DNA from: an uncultured Sphingomonadaceae bacterium | GTDB taxonomy: Bacteria > Pseudomonadota > Alphaproteobacteria > Sphingomonadales > Sphingomonadaceae | Direction: 5' to 3' | DNA: 43,587 bases | Assembly: GCA_902806235.1 (NCBI GenBank) | Contig: CADCVW010000089.1 | Span: forward strand, 1-43,587 | Shown: positions 15,926-23,061 of the stretch, piece after piece | Position numbering within the stretch: the first letter of the stretch is position 1 | Layout: each line of letters starts with the position of its first letter | Program-made: the position numbers and the translations under genes | The notes under the pieces: model-generated | The model's input: the letters and a program-made list of their open reading frames with translations, nothing else | What the model was told of the DNA's origin: nothing | Databases searched by the model: none

Positions 15926-16885
15926 GTGAAAATCGCCGCCCATCGCTACTTCGAGGCGGGGCTGCGCCCTCACCTGCCGGCCGACGTCGAGGTGGCGTGG
16001 TACCACGACGCCGACACCGGCGTCACCGCCGTGCGCGGCGCGCCCGCGGCGATGATCGACCTGTTCTTCGACCCGCCGGGCGTGCGGCGCATGGTGGAGG
16101 CGGGCGGCGTGGAGCTGCGCTGGGTCCAGTCGATCCTGTCGGGCATCGAGGGACACCCGGTTGATCTCTACGCCGAGCGCGGCATCCTGTTCACCAACGG
16201 CGCGGGGGTGAACGCGGTGCCGGTGGCCGAGTTCGCGGTGTTGGGCGTGTACGCGCTCGCCAAGGGGCTGCACGGCATTATCGGCGCGCAAGGCCGGGGG
16301 CTCTGGAGCGAGCGGCCGTTCGGGACGACGGAGGTGGCCGGCTCCGCCGTGCTCGTCGTCGGGGCGGGGCCGATCGGGCGCGAGGTGAACCGCCAGCTGT
16401 CCGGCGCGGGGGCGCGGGTCTCGATGGTGCGGCGGCGCGCGGACCCGGCCAAAGGCGAGCTCGGGCCGAACGACTGGCGGGCGCGGCTCCCTGAGTTCGA
16501 CTTCGTGGTGCTCGCCGCGCCCGCGACACCGGAGACCCGCGGGATGATCGGCCGGGCGGAGCTCGCGGCGTGCAAGCCGGGCGCCGGACTGGTGAACGTC
16601 GGACGCGGGTCGCTGGTCGACCAGGACGCGCTGATGGAAGCGGCGGCGGCGGGGCGGGTGACGGCGTTCCTCGACACGGTAGAGCCTGAGCCGCTGCCGC
16701 CCGAGCATCCGCTGTGGCGCACGTCGGGAGTGACGATCACCTCCCACCTGTCCGGCCGGTCGCAGACAAGGATGCCCGATCGGATCGGGGCCTTGTTCGC
16801 CGAGAACCTGCGGCGGTTCAGGGCGGGCGAGCGGCTGGCGAACCTCGTCGACCCCGCGCTTGGTTACGCGCCGCCCGTCGACTAG
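15926..16885 (+). CDS. D-2-hydroxyacid dehydrogenase family protein
   Basis: Encodes 319 residues from GTG 15926. A cytoplasmic NAD(P)-dependent oxidoreductase interconverting 2-oxoacids and D-2-hydroxyacids. It shows the dinucleotide motif VVGAGPIGREV (about 145-155), the catalytic Arg in NVGRGSLVD, Glu in TVEPEPLPPEHPLW and His in TSHLSG. The N-terminal catalytic domain is short and divergent, as in the GhrA/GyaR-like side branch. It follows the DUF4142 gene by 14 bases and may be in the same transcript. Substrate unknown (glyoxylate or hydroxypyruvate are common for the branch). Its stop overlaps the end of the converging gene by four bases. Confidence 0.88.
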   Translation: MKIAAHRYFEAGLRPHLPADVEVAWYHDADTGVTAVRGAPAAMIDLFFDPPGVRRMVEAGGVELRWVQSILSGIEGHPVDLYAERGILFTNGAGVNAVPVAEFAVLGVYALAKGLHGIIGAQGRGLWSERPFGTTEVAGSAVLVVGAGPIGREVNRQLSGAGARVSMVRRRADPAKGELGPNDWRARLPEFDFVVLAAPATPETRGMIGRAELAACKPGAGLVNVGRGSLVDQDALMEAAAAGRVTAFLDTVEPEPLPPEHPLWRTSGVTITSHLSGRSQTRMPDRIGALFAENLRRFRAGERLANLVDPALGYAPPVD

Positions 16886-17175
16886 AACTCGGGCGGGGGC
16901 GGCGCGTCCGCTACGTCGGTGATGGTGGCGCGGAGGTCGAGCGAGACGTCGACGTTTTCGTACACGTCCGGGGCGAGCGGGCAGGGCAGGTCGCCGCGGC
17001 TGCTACGGTCGACGGTGACGCCCGGATTTGCGCGCTGCTGGACGCGCGCCTCGCCGACGGAACGCACCTCTAGCCGTTCGGCGCGCACGCGCGCGTGGAA
17101 GCCGATGGTCGGCTCGGCGCACGGGGCGGGTGCCGACTGGAGCAGCAAATTGAGGAGCGTACCGATCAAGGCCAC
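16882..17175 (-). CDS. Small exported protein of unknown function
   Basis: Encodes 97 residues from a GTG at 17175, chosen because AGGTTGGA lies upstream and because the start gives a signal-peptide-like N terminus (ALIGTLLNLLLQSAPAPCA). The mature part has a pattern of alternating hydrophobic and charged residues (FHARVRAERLEVRSVG) that suggests beta strands, and two Cys residues remain near the expected cleavage site and in the middle. A longer frame reaches a TTG at 17217. No family recognised. Confidence 0.55.
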   Translation of the reverse strand: MALIGTLLNLLLQSAPAPCAEPTIGFHARVRAERLEVRSVGEARVQQRANPGVTVDRSSRGDLPCPLAPDVYENVDVSLDLRATITDVADAPPPPEF

Positions 17176-17264
17176 TCCAACCTGCGTAGACGAAAGTCGT
17201 TCATCTCCCGCAACCAATGGCGGCCCGTCCGCGCTCGGCGGGCCAGCAACAAGGGAGCGCCAAT

Positions 17265-17468
17265 GTGAAGCGTCGTCTGCTCGCCGCCGCCGCGATCGTC
17301 GCCATGATCCTGCCCGTCGCGGCAGAGGCGCAGAACCGCCGGAACGACCGCGCGAGAGCGGTGACGAGCAAGGGCGGCGAGCCCGGCAAACGCACGGACG
17401 ATAAGGCGGGTGCGACGCCCGAAGACGCTGGGCGTTCGGGCGGCAAGGGCGAGGACGGCGGCAAGTAG
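17265..17468 (+). CDS. Small exported Lys/Gly-rich protein
   Basis: Encodes 67 residues from GTG 17265, with AAGGGAG seven bases upstream. A clear signal peptide (KRRLLAAAAIVAMILPVAAEA) would be cleaved near residue 22. The mature 45 residues are charged and Gly-rich (for example RSGGKGEDGGK) and probably disordered. It is the first of four consecutive very small genes on this strand. Function unknown. Confidence 0.65.
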   Translation: MKRRLLAAAAIVAMILPVAAEAQNRRNDRARAVTSKGGEPGKRTDDKAGATPEDAGRSGGKGEDGGK

Positions 17469-17500
17469 CCGCCCGCCGCCGCCGCGCGCCGCCGCAGGCA

Positions 17501-17526
17501 GGAACGTCCGGCCGCCCGCGCTCGTT
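17501..17526 (+). promoter_or_regulatory. EcfG-type promoter for the 53-residue protein
   Basis: GGAAC at 17501-17505, 17 bases, CGTT at 17523-17526, a full match. The expected transcription start, about 17533, is followed by AAAGGAG at 17542-17548 and the ATG at 17557. Confidence 0.65.
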
Positions 17527-17556
17527 GGCGCTTGGTCAAGCAAAGGAGTTCGAACG

Positions 17557-17718
17557 ATGGCGCAAAAAGGTGCGGGCGGCGAGCAGGGCGCGGTGACGGA
17601 GAAGGGCGGCAGCGCCCCGGGCGGCACGGACGGCAGCAAGACGGGCGGCAAGGCCAGCGGCGGCCGGTCGGGCAGCCCGTCGGGCGGCGGCAACTCGGGC
17701 GGCAGCAGCGGCCAGTAA
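17557..17718 (+). CDS. 53-residue Gly/Ser-rich protein
   Basis: Starts at ATG 17557 with AAAGGAG eight bases upstream. The product is almost wholly Gly, Ser, Lys, Thr and Gln (for example GGKASGGRSGSPSGGGNS) and must be disordered. Similar short Gly/Lys-rich proteins are typical general-stress products, and the EcfG-like promoter directly upstream supports that. No function can be given. Confidence 0.7.
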   Translation: MAQKGAGGEQGAVTEKGGSAPGGTDGSKTGGKASGGRSGSPSGGGNSGGSSGQ

Positions 17719-17727
17719 GGCGGGCGA

Positions 17728-17829
17728 TTGTTCCTGTTCTTCACCAACCGGCTTGGCTGCCTCGGCTCCCTGGCCGTGTCGGCGCTGGGCACGCTGGTGA
17801 TCCTCGCGCTGCTCGGCTTCTTCGGCTGA
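17728..17829 (+). CDS. 33-residue single-span membrane protein
   Basis: A very small frame from TTG 17728 to TGA 17829, nine bases after the previous stop. The product begins MFLFFTNRLGCLGSLAVSAL and continues as a hydrophobic helix ending in LLGFFG. The pattern of a short amphipathic start, Asn-Arg-Leu-Gly-Cys, and one transmembrane helix looks like a conserved microprotein, and I recall similar short proteins in sphingomonads. AAGG at 17717-17720 could serve as ribosome-binding site. It probably shares the EcfG-like transcript of the 53-residue gene. Confidence 0.6.
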   Translation: MFLFFTNRLGCLGSLAVSALGTLVILALLGFFG

Positions 17830-17854
17830 GCGGCGCTTCCCTTAGGAGAGCATC

Positions 17855-18052
17855 GTGAGCGAAACGCGCAGCGACGAGGATCCGCCGCCCCCCCCGGAGC
17901 CGGGCGGCCGACCGCACCATCCGCTGCCCGCGAGCGAGGAAGCGCGGCGCGGCGAAGTGCCGGAAACGCTGGAGCGCGAAAAGGGCTTTGGCGACGACGG
18001 GGCAGAGGCGACCGGCCCGTTGCCGTCCGGCGAGTCGGCGAAGGGCTGCTGA
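17855..18052 (+). CDS. 65-residue acidic, Pro-rich protein
   Basis: Starts at GTG 17855 with TAGGAGAG upstream. The product has a poly-Pro run (PPPPPEPGG) and is rich in Glu, Gly and Pro, so it is expected to be disordered and cytoplasmic. It ends in Cys. No family recognised. It is the last of the run of small genes on this strand. Confidence 0.55.
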   Translation: MSETRSDEDPPPPPEPGGRPHHPLPASEEARRGEVPETLEREKGFGDDGAEATGPLPSGESAKGC

Positions 18053-18072
18053 CGCGCGGCCCGGACGGGCGC

Positions 18073-18237
18073 TCAGGCGCCGCCGATCCCTTCCACCACC
18101 TTGCCCGCCCCTTGGCAGGTCGGGCACTCGCCCGCGTCGACCCGCCCGGAGCCGCCGCAGCGCGGGCACAGGTTTTCGCCGGTGCTCGGCGTGCCGGGGG
18201 CGGCTTGGTCGCCGGGGTTGAGGGGCTGGTCGGACAT
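18073..18237 (-). CDS. 54-residue DnaJ-type zinc-ribbon protein
   Basis: Starts at ATG 18237. Two CxxC pairs in CPRCGGSGRVDAGECPTC, followed by QGAGKV, reproduce the CxxCxGxG pattern of the DnaJ zinc-binding module. The N-terminal third is Pro/Gly-rich. It likely binds one zinc ion; whether it has any chaperone role is unknown. The frame is open upstream to 18282, but that would overlap the divergent sulfotransferase start. Confidence 0.7.
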   Translation of the reverse strand: MSDQPLNPGDQAAPGTPSTGENLCPRCGGSGRVDAGECPTCQGAGKVVEGIGGA

Positions 18238-18260
18238 GTGCAAGAGCCTCGCGCGCTGAG

Positions 18261-19502
18261 ATGAACGTGGCTTTCTCAACATCCCAAGTCGCCGCCGGCT
18301 CCCCGGCGGTTGCCGGCAAGCGGAGCCGCGCGGCCGAGGCGCTGAACCGGTCGCTCTGCAAGGCTTGGGCGCGCGGAGCGATGCCCGTGCCCACGCTGGA
18401 CGAGGAAGCGCTGCTCGCCTGGGCCAGGAAACGAACAGGTCTCAACGACTTCGGGCCGGAGATGGAGTGGCGGCCGCAGCTCGGCGTGCTGCTCCGCGCG
18501 CTCACGGGCGAGGCCGAGCTGAACCCGATTGGCCGCACGATGGCGAACGGGCAGGTGGTCGGGCTACTCCAGCAACGGCTACTGGCCCAAGCCTTGTTCG
18601 ACCGGCACCCCGAAATCCGGCAACGGCCCATCGCCGCGCCGATCATAGTGATCGGCCATATGCGATCGGGCACGACGCGGGCGCAGCGGCTGCTCGCCTG
18701 CGACCCGCGACTGGTCCACACGCGCGGGTTCGAGACGCTCGATCCCGTGCCGCGCCGCCCGGACTTTCGGCGGTGGAAGGCGCGGGCGATGCTTGCCACG
18801 TTGCGTTCGCTCAACCCCGAGCAGTTCGTGATTCATCCCATGAGCGCGGGCGCACCCGAGGAGGAGTTCGGGCTCCTGAACCACGGCTTTTACGGCGCGG
18901 CGCTCGAGGCGCAATGGCGCGTGCCGAGCTTCGCGCGCTGGTGGGCGGGGCGCGACCGGACGCCCGTCTACCACCGCTTCGCCGACCTGCTGCGCTTGAT
19001 CGGCTGGGGGCGGGGCGACGACCCCGCCGAGCCCTGGCTGCTCAAGGTGCCGCAGTTCACGGAGGACATCGAGCCGCTGCTGCGCGTCTTCCCCGACGCG
19101 CGGCTATTATTCCTGCATCGCGACCCGGCGGCGGTGGTCGCCTCCTCCTGCTCGCTGGTGCTGAACGCGACGCGGCTGCAGTCGGACCGGGCGGACCCTC
19201 GCACGATCGGGCGCGAGTGGCTCGCCAAGGTCGCCGCGCGCGAGCGGGCGATGCGCGACGCGCGGGCGCGCAGACCAGATGTTACCAAACTCGACCTGCG
19301 CTTCGACGAGGTGTCGCGCGACTGGCGGGAGGCGATGCGGCGCACCTATGACTGGCTGGGAATGCCGCTCACGCCGGAGGTGGAGGAGCACATGGCGCGC
19401 TACCTGCGGCGGGCGGAGCGCTCGGGGTACCGCGGCCACCGCTATCGGCTGGAGGACTTCGGGCTGACCGTCGACCAGGTGCGCGAGGCGGTGCCGGCCT
19501 GA
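18261..19502 (+). CDS. Sulfotransferase family protein
   Basis: Encodes 413 residues, a cytoplasmic enzyme expected to move sulfate from PAPS to an unknown acceptor. The 5'-phosphosulfate-binding loop GHMRSGTTRAQRLL (about 133-146) and the 3'-phosphate-binding strand LFLHRDPAAVVASS (about 280-293) are clear. Length and layout fit the bacterial Sulfotransferase_3 group. The ATG at 18261 has a weak ribosome-binding site; a later start is possible. No PAPS-synthesis or polysaccharide genes are adjacent, so the acceptor cannot be inferred. Confidence 0.85.
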   Translation: MNVAFSTSQVAAGSPAVAGKRSRAAEALNRSLCKAWARGAMPVPTLDEEALLAWARKRTGLNDFGPEMEWRPQLGVLLRALTGEAELNPIGRTMANGQVVGLLQQRLLAQALFDRHPEIRQRPIAAPIIVIGHMRSGTTRAQRLLACDPRLVHTRGFETLDPVPRRPDFRRWKARAMLATLRSLNPEQFVIHPMSAGAPEEEFGLLNHGFYGAALEAQWRVPSFARWWAGRDRTPVYHRFADLLRLIGWGRGDDPAEPWLLKVPQFTEDIEPLLRVFPDARLLFLHRDPAAVVASSCSLVLNATRLQSDRADPRTIGREWLAKVAARERAMRDARARRPDVTKLDLRFDEVSRDWREAMRRTYDWLGMPLTPEVEEHMARYLRRAERSGYRGHRYRLEDFGLTVDQVREAVPA

Positions 19503-19513
19503 CGCGCCGCGCG

Positions 19514-19744
19514 TCAAGCCGCGCGCTTGAACGAGATCAGGCTGGCGCCGCGAGCGCCCGGCTCGCTCATCCGCAGCTTATAACCTTGCAGCAGGTACGG
19601 TACCGTGTCGCCCTCGCGCCGCACGCGCACGTCGGGCAGGCCCGCGGGGCCGCGCAGAACGATGGCGCCATCGCGGCCGCGATGGGGGCGCAGGACGGCG
19701 CCTGCACGGGCACCGCGCTTCACCACGTGGTAGAGCTGGATCAT
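19514..19744 (-). CDS. 76-residue basic protein of unknown function
   Basis: Starts at ATG 19744 with AGGAGG eight bases upstream. The product is basic and has beta-like stretches (MIQLYHVVKRG, DGAIVLRG, VPYLLQGYKLRM). No signal peptide and no known family. Its ribosome-binding site is the 3' arm of a perfect hairpin (see 19752-19771), which suggests control of translation. It converges on the sulfotransferase gene. Confidence 0.65.
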   Translation of the reverse strand: MIQLYHVVKRGARAGAVLRPHRGRDGAIVLRGPAGLPDVRVRREGDTVPYLLQGYKLRMSEPGARGASLISFKRAA

Positions 19745-19751
19745 GAGAAAA

Positions 19752-19771
19752 GCCTCCTAAGTATAGGAGGC
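19752..19771 (-). promoter_or_regulatory. Hairpin sequestering the ribosome-binding site
   Basis: On the coding (minus) strand GCCTCCTA, a four-base loop TACT, and TAGGAGGC form a perfect eight-pair hairpin from 19771 to 19752. The 3' arm contains the Shine-Dalgarno AGGAGG for the ATG at 19744, so the folded form would block translation. It could equally be a DNA operator, since a perfect palindrome also suits a dimeric repressor. Confidence 0.55.
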
Positions 19772-19813
19772 ATATAGGAATTCGGCACCGATTTGCGAGC
19801 GCACGGGCGCTGC

Positions 19814-20491
19814 TCAACCACCCGTTTCGAGGCGAGTGAAGCGCACGGGGAGGAGTTCCTCGATCTCCACCGCATCGTCGGCGACCCTGGCCGCCACGCT
19901 GAGCTGCTGGACCTCCTTGCCGCCCAAGGGGATCACCATGCGCCCGCCGGTGCGGAGCTGGGCGAGCAACGGCTGGGGCGGGGAGGCGGCGGCGGCGGTG
20001 ACGAGGATGCGGTCGTAGGGCGCGTACTCCGGCCAGCCGCGCGAGCCGTCGCCGACGCGCACTTCGGCCTGGAGGAAGCCGAGCTGGCGAAGCTGCTGCT
20101 CGGCGGCGGCGGCGAACTCCTCCACGATCTCGACGGTGTACAGATCGACGCCGAGTTCGGACAGAAGTGCGGCCTGGTAACCCAGCCCCGTGCCGACCTC
20201 CAGCACGCGCTGGCCGGGCTCGACGTCCAGCAGCTCGATCATCAGCGCGCCAATGAAGGGCTGCGACAGCGTTTTGTCGAAACCGATGGGGAGCGGGCCG
20301 TCGTGGTAGGCGACGGAGCCGAGCTGCGACGGCACGAACAGGTGGCGGGGGACGCGGAGCATCGCCGCCTCCAGCCGCGGGTCGAGCCGGTCGCGGCCGA
20401 GCTCGTCGGCCATCTGCTCGAGGTGGATATTGACCACCTCGACCATGTGGCGGCGCAGCGTGCCCAGCTGCTTCTCGTTCATCGGTTTCAT
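19814..20491 (-). CDS. pcm: Protein-L-isoaspartate O-methyltransferase
   Basis: Encodes 225 residues. It methylates isoaspartyl residues of aged proteins using S-adenosylmethionine, starting their repair. Motifs: PLPIGFDKTLSQPFI (substrate region), VLEVGTGLGYQAALL (SAM-binding motif I), VRVGDGSRGWP, and ILVTAAA. The ATG at 20491 gives the family length; the frame is open upstream but that part is not Pcm-like. It is divergent from a 49-residue gene at 20608. Confidence 0.93.
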   Translation of the reverse strand: MKPMNEKQLGTLRRHMVEVVNIHLEQMADELGRDRLDPRLEAAMLRVPRHLFVPSQLGSVAYHDGPLPIGFDKTLSQPFIGALMIELLDVEPGQRVLEVGTGLGYQAALLSELGVDLYTVEIVEEFAAAAEQQLRQLGFLQAEVRVGDGSRGWPEYAPYDRILVTAAAASPPQPLLAQLRTGGRMVIPLGGKEVQQLSVAARVADDAVEIEELLPVRFTRLETGG

Positions 20492-20607
20492 GTGCGTCCC
20501 GCCGCTGCGTCCGCGGTTAATCGCGCGAGCGGGGCGGATGCTCCCGCGCGCGAGAAACAATCCGCCGCCGCCTGCGTCTTTGTCGGACACGATCGGAGGA
20601 GCAGCGC

Positions 20608-20757
20608 GTGAGGACGAACAGCGGAGCCGGCAAGGCCAAGAACAACAACCATGATCCGACGCTGAAGGATCACGAGAATGCCAAGGGCCGGTCGGGCGAG
20701 GCGATCCTGGACGCCAAGGCGGACAAGACCAAGGCGAAGCGGACGCCGGAGTTCTAG
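20608..20757 (+). CDS. 49-residue basic hydrophilic protein
   Basis: A short frame from GTG 20608 to TAG 20757, with GGAGGAG seven bases upstream. The product is Lys/Asn/Asp-rich (for example AKNNNHDPTLKDHENAKG, then KADKTKAKRTPEF) with no hydrophobic residues to speak of. This composition is typical of short disordered stress proteins. No clear EcfG promoter is seen before it. Coding is supported by the strong ribosome-binding site and by the codon pattern. Confidence 0.6.
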   Translation: MRTNSGAGKAKNNNHDPTLKDHENAKGRSGEAILDAKADKTKAKRTPEF

Positions 20758-20764
20758 TTTGGCT

Positions 20765-20904
20765 TCCTCTCCCGCTTGCGGGAGAGGGTTGAGGCGAGGG
20801 TAGGCCGGCGGCGGTTGGGTTTGCCGCTTGCGAGCGGGTCGCCCTCACCCTCCCACGCTGCCGCGCAGCTCGGGCCCCTCCCTCTCCCGCAGGCGGGAGA
20901 GGGG
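20765..20904. repeat. Paired palindrome element (CTCTCCCGC type)
   Basis: Two near-identical palindromes face each other. CCTCTCCCGC-TT-GCGGGAGAGG lies at 20767-20788, and CCTCTCCCGC-AG-GCGGGAGAGG at about 20882-20903. Between them GAGGCGAGGG and CCCTCACCCTC can pair across a 90-base spacer. It fills the space between two converging genes. The plan is that of a mobile REP/BIME-like intergenic repeat. Confidence 0.7.
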
Positions 20905-20905
20905 A

Positions 20906-22198
20906 CTAACGCCGTTCCCTGCTCAGCCGCGTCATCAGGATGGCGGCGCGTTGGGCCTGGCGGGGCAGGCTCGCCAGGTCGGCGGTCTCGCCTTCTGCGT
21001 GCGCGCCGGAGCCGGCGATGCCGGTGCCGACGAGGCCGTCGACGTCCTTCGCCACGAAAGCGATGTCGCCCGCGCCGCGTTTGGCAGGGTCGAGCTCGGC
21101 CATTTCCGGCATCCTCAAGTCGCGGTTCACCTCGTTGAGTTTGGCGAGAAGCGCGCGGCCGCCGGCGGTCGGCGGCATCGGGGGGTAACTGTCGGTAAAG
21201 GCGATCTCCGCGTTCGCACCGGGCAGGTTGCGGGCGACGATGGCGCGCATCTTGGTCCGGACGCGGACGGTCTGCTCTTCGGACAGGGTGCGCATGTCGC
21301 CGAGCGCTATCGTGCTGCGCGGGATAATGTTGGTCTTGCCAGTGGCCGAACCACCCGTCCGGTCTTCGTTCAGCGCCACCGCGTCGCCGCCGAGCAGCAG
21401 GCCGACGTTGAAGGTGAGGTTGGGCTCGGGCAGCTCGCTACGGAAGGCGTCGAGGATGCGGGCCGCCTCGTAGGCCGCGCCGTTCCCCGCCGACGCGCCG
21501 AAGATGCCCGAGCTGTGGCCGGGCTTGCCCGTGACCCGCAGCTCCCATGACGAGCTGCTGCGCCGGGCGATGCTGCCGATGTCCGCCCCGTTCTCGCGCG
21601 ACAGGGTCTCGAACTCGAGCGCAGCGTCGGCGCGGCGGCCGGCGGCGAGCAGGTCGGCGCGGGCGGTATCCAAGGGACGACCGGGCCGCTCCTCGTCGCC
21701 GGTCAGTACTATCTCGATGTCCGCGGTGCGGAGCGTGCCGGCATCGCGCATCGCGCGGAGCGCGGCGAGCATGACGACGAGGCCCCCCTTCATATCGTTA
21801 ACGCCGGGGCCGGTGGCGATGTCGCCGTCACGGACGAAGCGCTGGAAGGGGGAGGAAGGCTCGAACACCGTGTCCAGGTGGCCGATGAGCAGCAGCCGCT
21901 TGCCGCGGCCGTTCCCGCGGTGGACCGCGACGAGGTGCCCGGCGCGGCCGACCGCGGACTGGTCGACCAACCGCGTGGTGAAGCCGAGCGCGTCGAGTTC
22001 GGCGCGCATCACCCGGCCGACCGCCGCCACGCCGGGCAGGTTCATGGTGCCGCTGTTCTGGTTCACCAACCGCTCGAGCAGCTGGACGTCGCGTTCGCGC
22101 CCGGCGTCGACCGTGCGCACCATACGCTGTTCAGCGGGGCTGAGCTGCGCGGCAGCGGGCGCGGCGAGGAGGAGCAGGGTGAGGAAGGCGGCGCGCAT
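20906..22198 (-). CDS. Exported M20-family metallopeptidase (carboxypeptidase G2-like)
   Basis: Encodes 430 residues with an N-terminal signal peptide (ATG 22198; Ala/Leu-rich, ending APAAAQ), so it acts in the periplasm. Zinc ligands and the catalytic acid lie in LLIGHLDTVF, GPGVNDMKGG and TGDEE, with a last His in GSGAHAEGE. The lid/dimerisation domain begins around VTGKPGHSSGIFG. The order fits glutamate carboxypeptidases (CPG2-like), which cleave C-terminal Glu or other residues from acyl-amino acids and peptides. Exact substrate unknown. Confidence 0.9.
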   Translation of the reverse strand: MRAAFLTLLLLAAPAAAQLSPAEQRMVRTVDAGRERDVQLLERLVNQNSGTMNLPGVAAVGRVMRAELDALGFTTRLVDQSAVGRAGHLVAVHRGNGRGKRLLLIGHLDTVFEPSSPFQRFVRDGDIATGPGVNDMKGGLVVMLAALRAMRDAGTLRTADIEIVLTGDEERPGRPLDTARADLLAAGRRADAALEFETLSRENGADIGSIARRSSSSWELRVTGKPGHSSGIFGASAGNGAAYEAARILDAFRSELPEPNLTFNVGLLLGGDAVALNEDRTGGSATGKTNIIPRSTIALGDMRTLSEEQTVRVRTKMRAIVARNLPGANAEIAFTDSYPPMPPTAGGRALLAKLNEVNRDLRMPEMAELDPAKRGAGDIAFVAKDVDGLVGTGIAGSGAHAEGETADLASLPRQAQRAAILMTRLSRERR

Positions 22199-22268
22199 GG
22201 GGTGTGATCTCCGGTGGACTTGGGCGGGAGGTTAGTGGGACACGGGGCGGGCGGCAACGGAGGCGCGG

Positions 22269-23060
22269 ATGGACGACCGGATCAGGATGACGATCGAGGG
22301 CGGCGTCGCCGACGTGCGGCTTACGCGGCCGGACAAGATGAACGCGCTCGACCCGGCGATGTTTGACGCGCTGGAAGAGGCCGGCGATCGGCTGCGCGGC
22401 ATGGCGGGCCTGCGCGCGGTGGTGCTGTCCGGCGAGGGGCGGGCATTCTGCGCGGGGCTCGACCTCGCCAACTTCGCGGGGATGGCGGACGGGGCGGGGC
22501 GGACGGACCTCGGCCCGCGCACCCACGGCCCGGCCAACCGGCCGCAGCACGTGGTGCTGCAATGGCGGGCGCTGCCGGTGCCGGTGATCGCGGCGGTGCA
22601 CGGGGTCGCGTTCGGCGGCGGCTTCCAGCTCGCGTTAGGGGCGGACGTCCGGTTCGTGGCGGTGGACGCGAAGCTCAGCGTCATGGAGATCAAGTGGGGG
22701 CTGGTGCCCGACATGGGCGGCGCGCTGCTCATGCGCGAGCTGGTCCGCCCCGACGTGCTGGCGGAGCTGACCTACACGGGCCGCGTGTTCGACGGGGCGG
22801 AGGCAGCGCGGCTGGGGCTGGCGACGCGCATCTGCGACGATCCCCGGGCGGAGGCGCTGGCCTTCGCGCGGGAGGTCGCGGCGAAGAGCCCGGACGCGAT
22901 CCGCGCGGCCAAGCGGCTGCTTTCCCACGCCGACGAGGGCTTCGCCCGGCGCGTGCTGCAGGCCGAGTCGGACGAGCAGGGCGTGCTGATCGGGAGCCCG
23001 AACCAGGTTGAGGCAGTGCGCGCCGGGCTGGAGAAGCGCGCGGCGTCGTTCCGCGACTGA
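22269..23060 (+). CDS. Crotonase-family enoyl-CoA hydratase/isomerase
   Basis: Encodes 263 residues from ATG 22269 with GGAGG upstream. It acts on an acyl-CoA in the cytoplasm. The oxyanion-hole loops are GRAFCAGLDL and VHGVAFGGGFQLALGAD. The second acidic position is present (MEIKWGLVPDMGG), but the first, usually Glu in GGGCE, is Gln here (GGGFQ). This variant is common in side branches of the superfamily and suggests an isomerase or another reaction rather than classic hydration. It starts the acyl-CoA block; the next gene begins one base after its stop. Confidence 0.9.
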   Translation: MDDRIRMTIEGGVADVRLTRPDKMNALDPAMFDALEEAGDRLRGMAGLRAVVLSGEGRAFCAGLDLANFAGMADGAGRTDLGPRTHGPANRPQHVVLQWRALPVPVIAAVHGVAFGGGFQLALGADVRFVAVDAKLSVMEIKWGLVPDMGGALLMRELVRPDVLAELTYTGRVFDGAEAARLGLATRICDDPRAEALAFAREVAAKSPDAIRAAKRLLSHADEGFARRVLQAESDEQGVLIGSPNQVEAVRAGLEKRAASFRD

Positions 23061-23061
23061 G

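Noticed and set aside
17166-17792. 208-codon minus-strand frame
   Set aside because: It covers three better supported small genes on the other strand, has Pro/Ala/Arg shadow composition, and no ribosome-binding site for most of its length.
17971-18072. Terminator-like GC stretch after the small gene run
   Set aside because: No stem of convincing length with a T run could be drawn.
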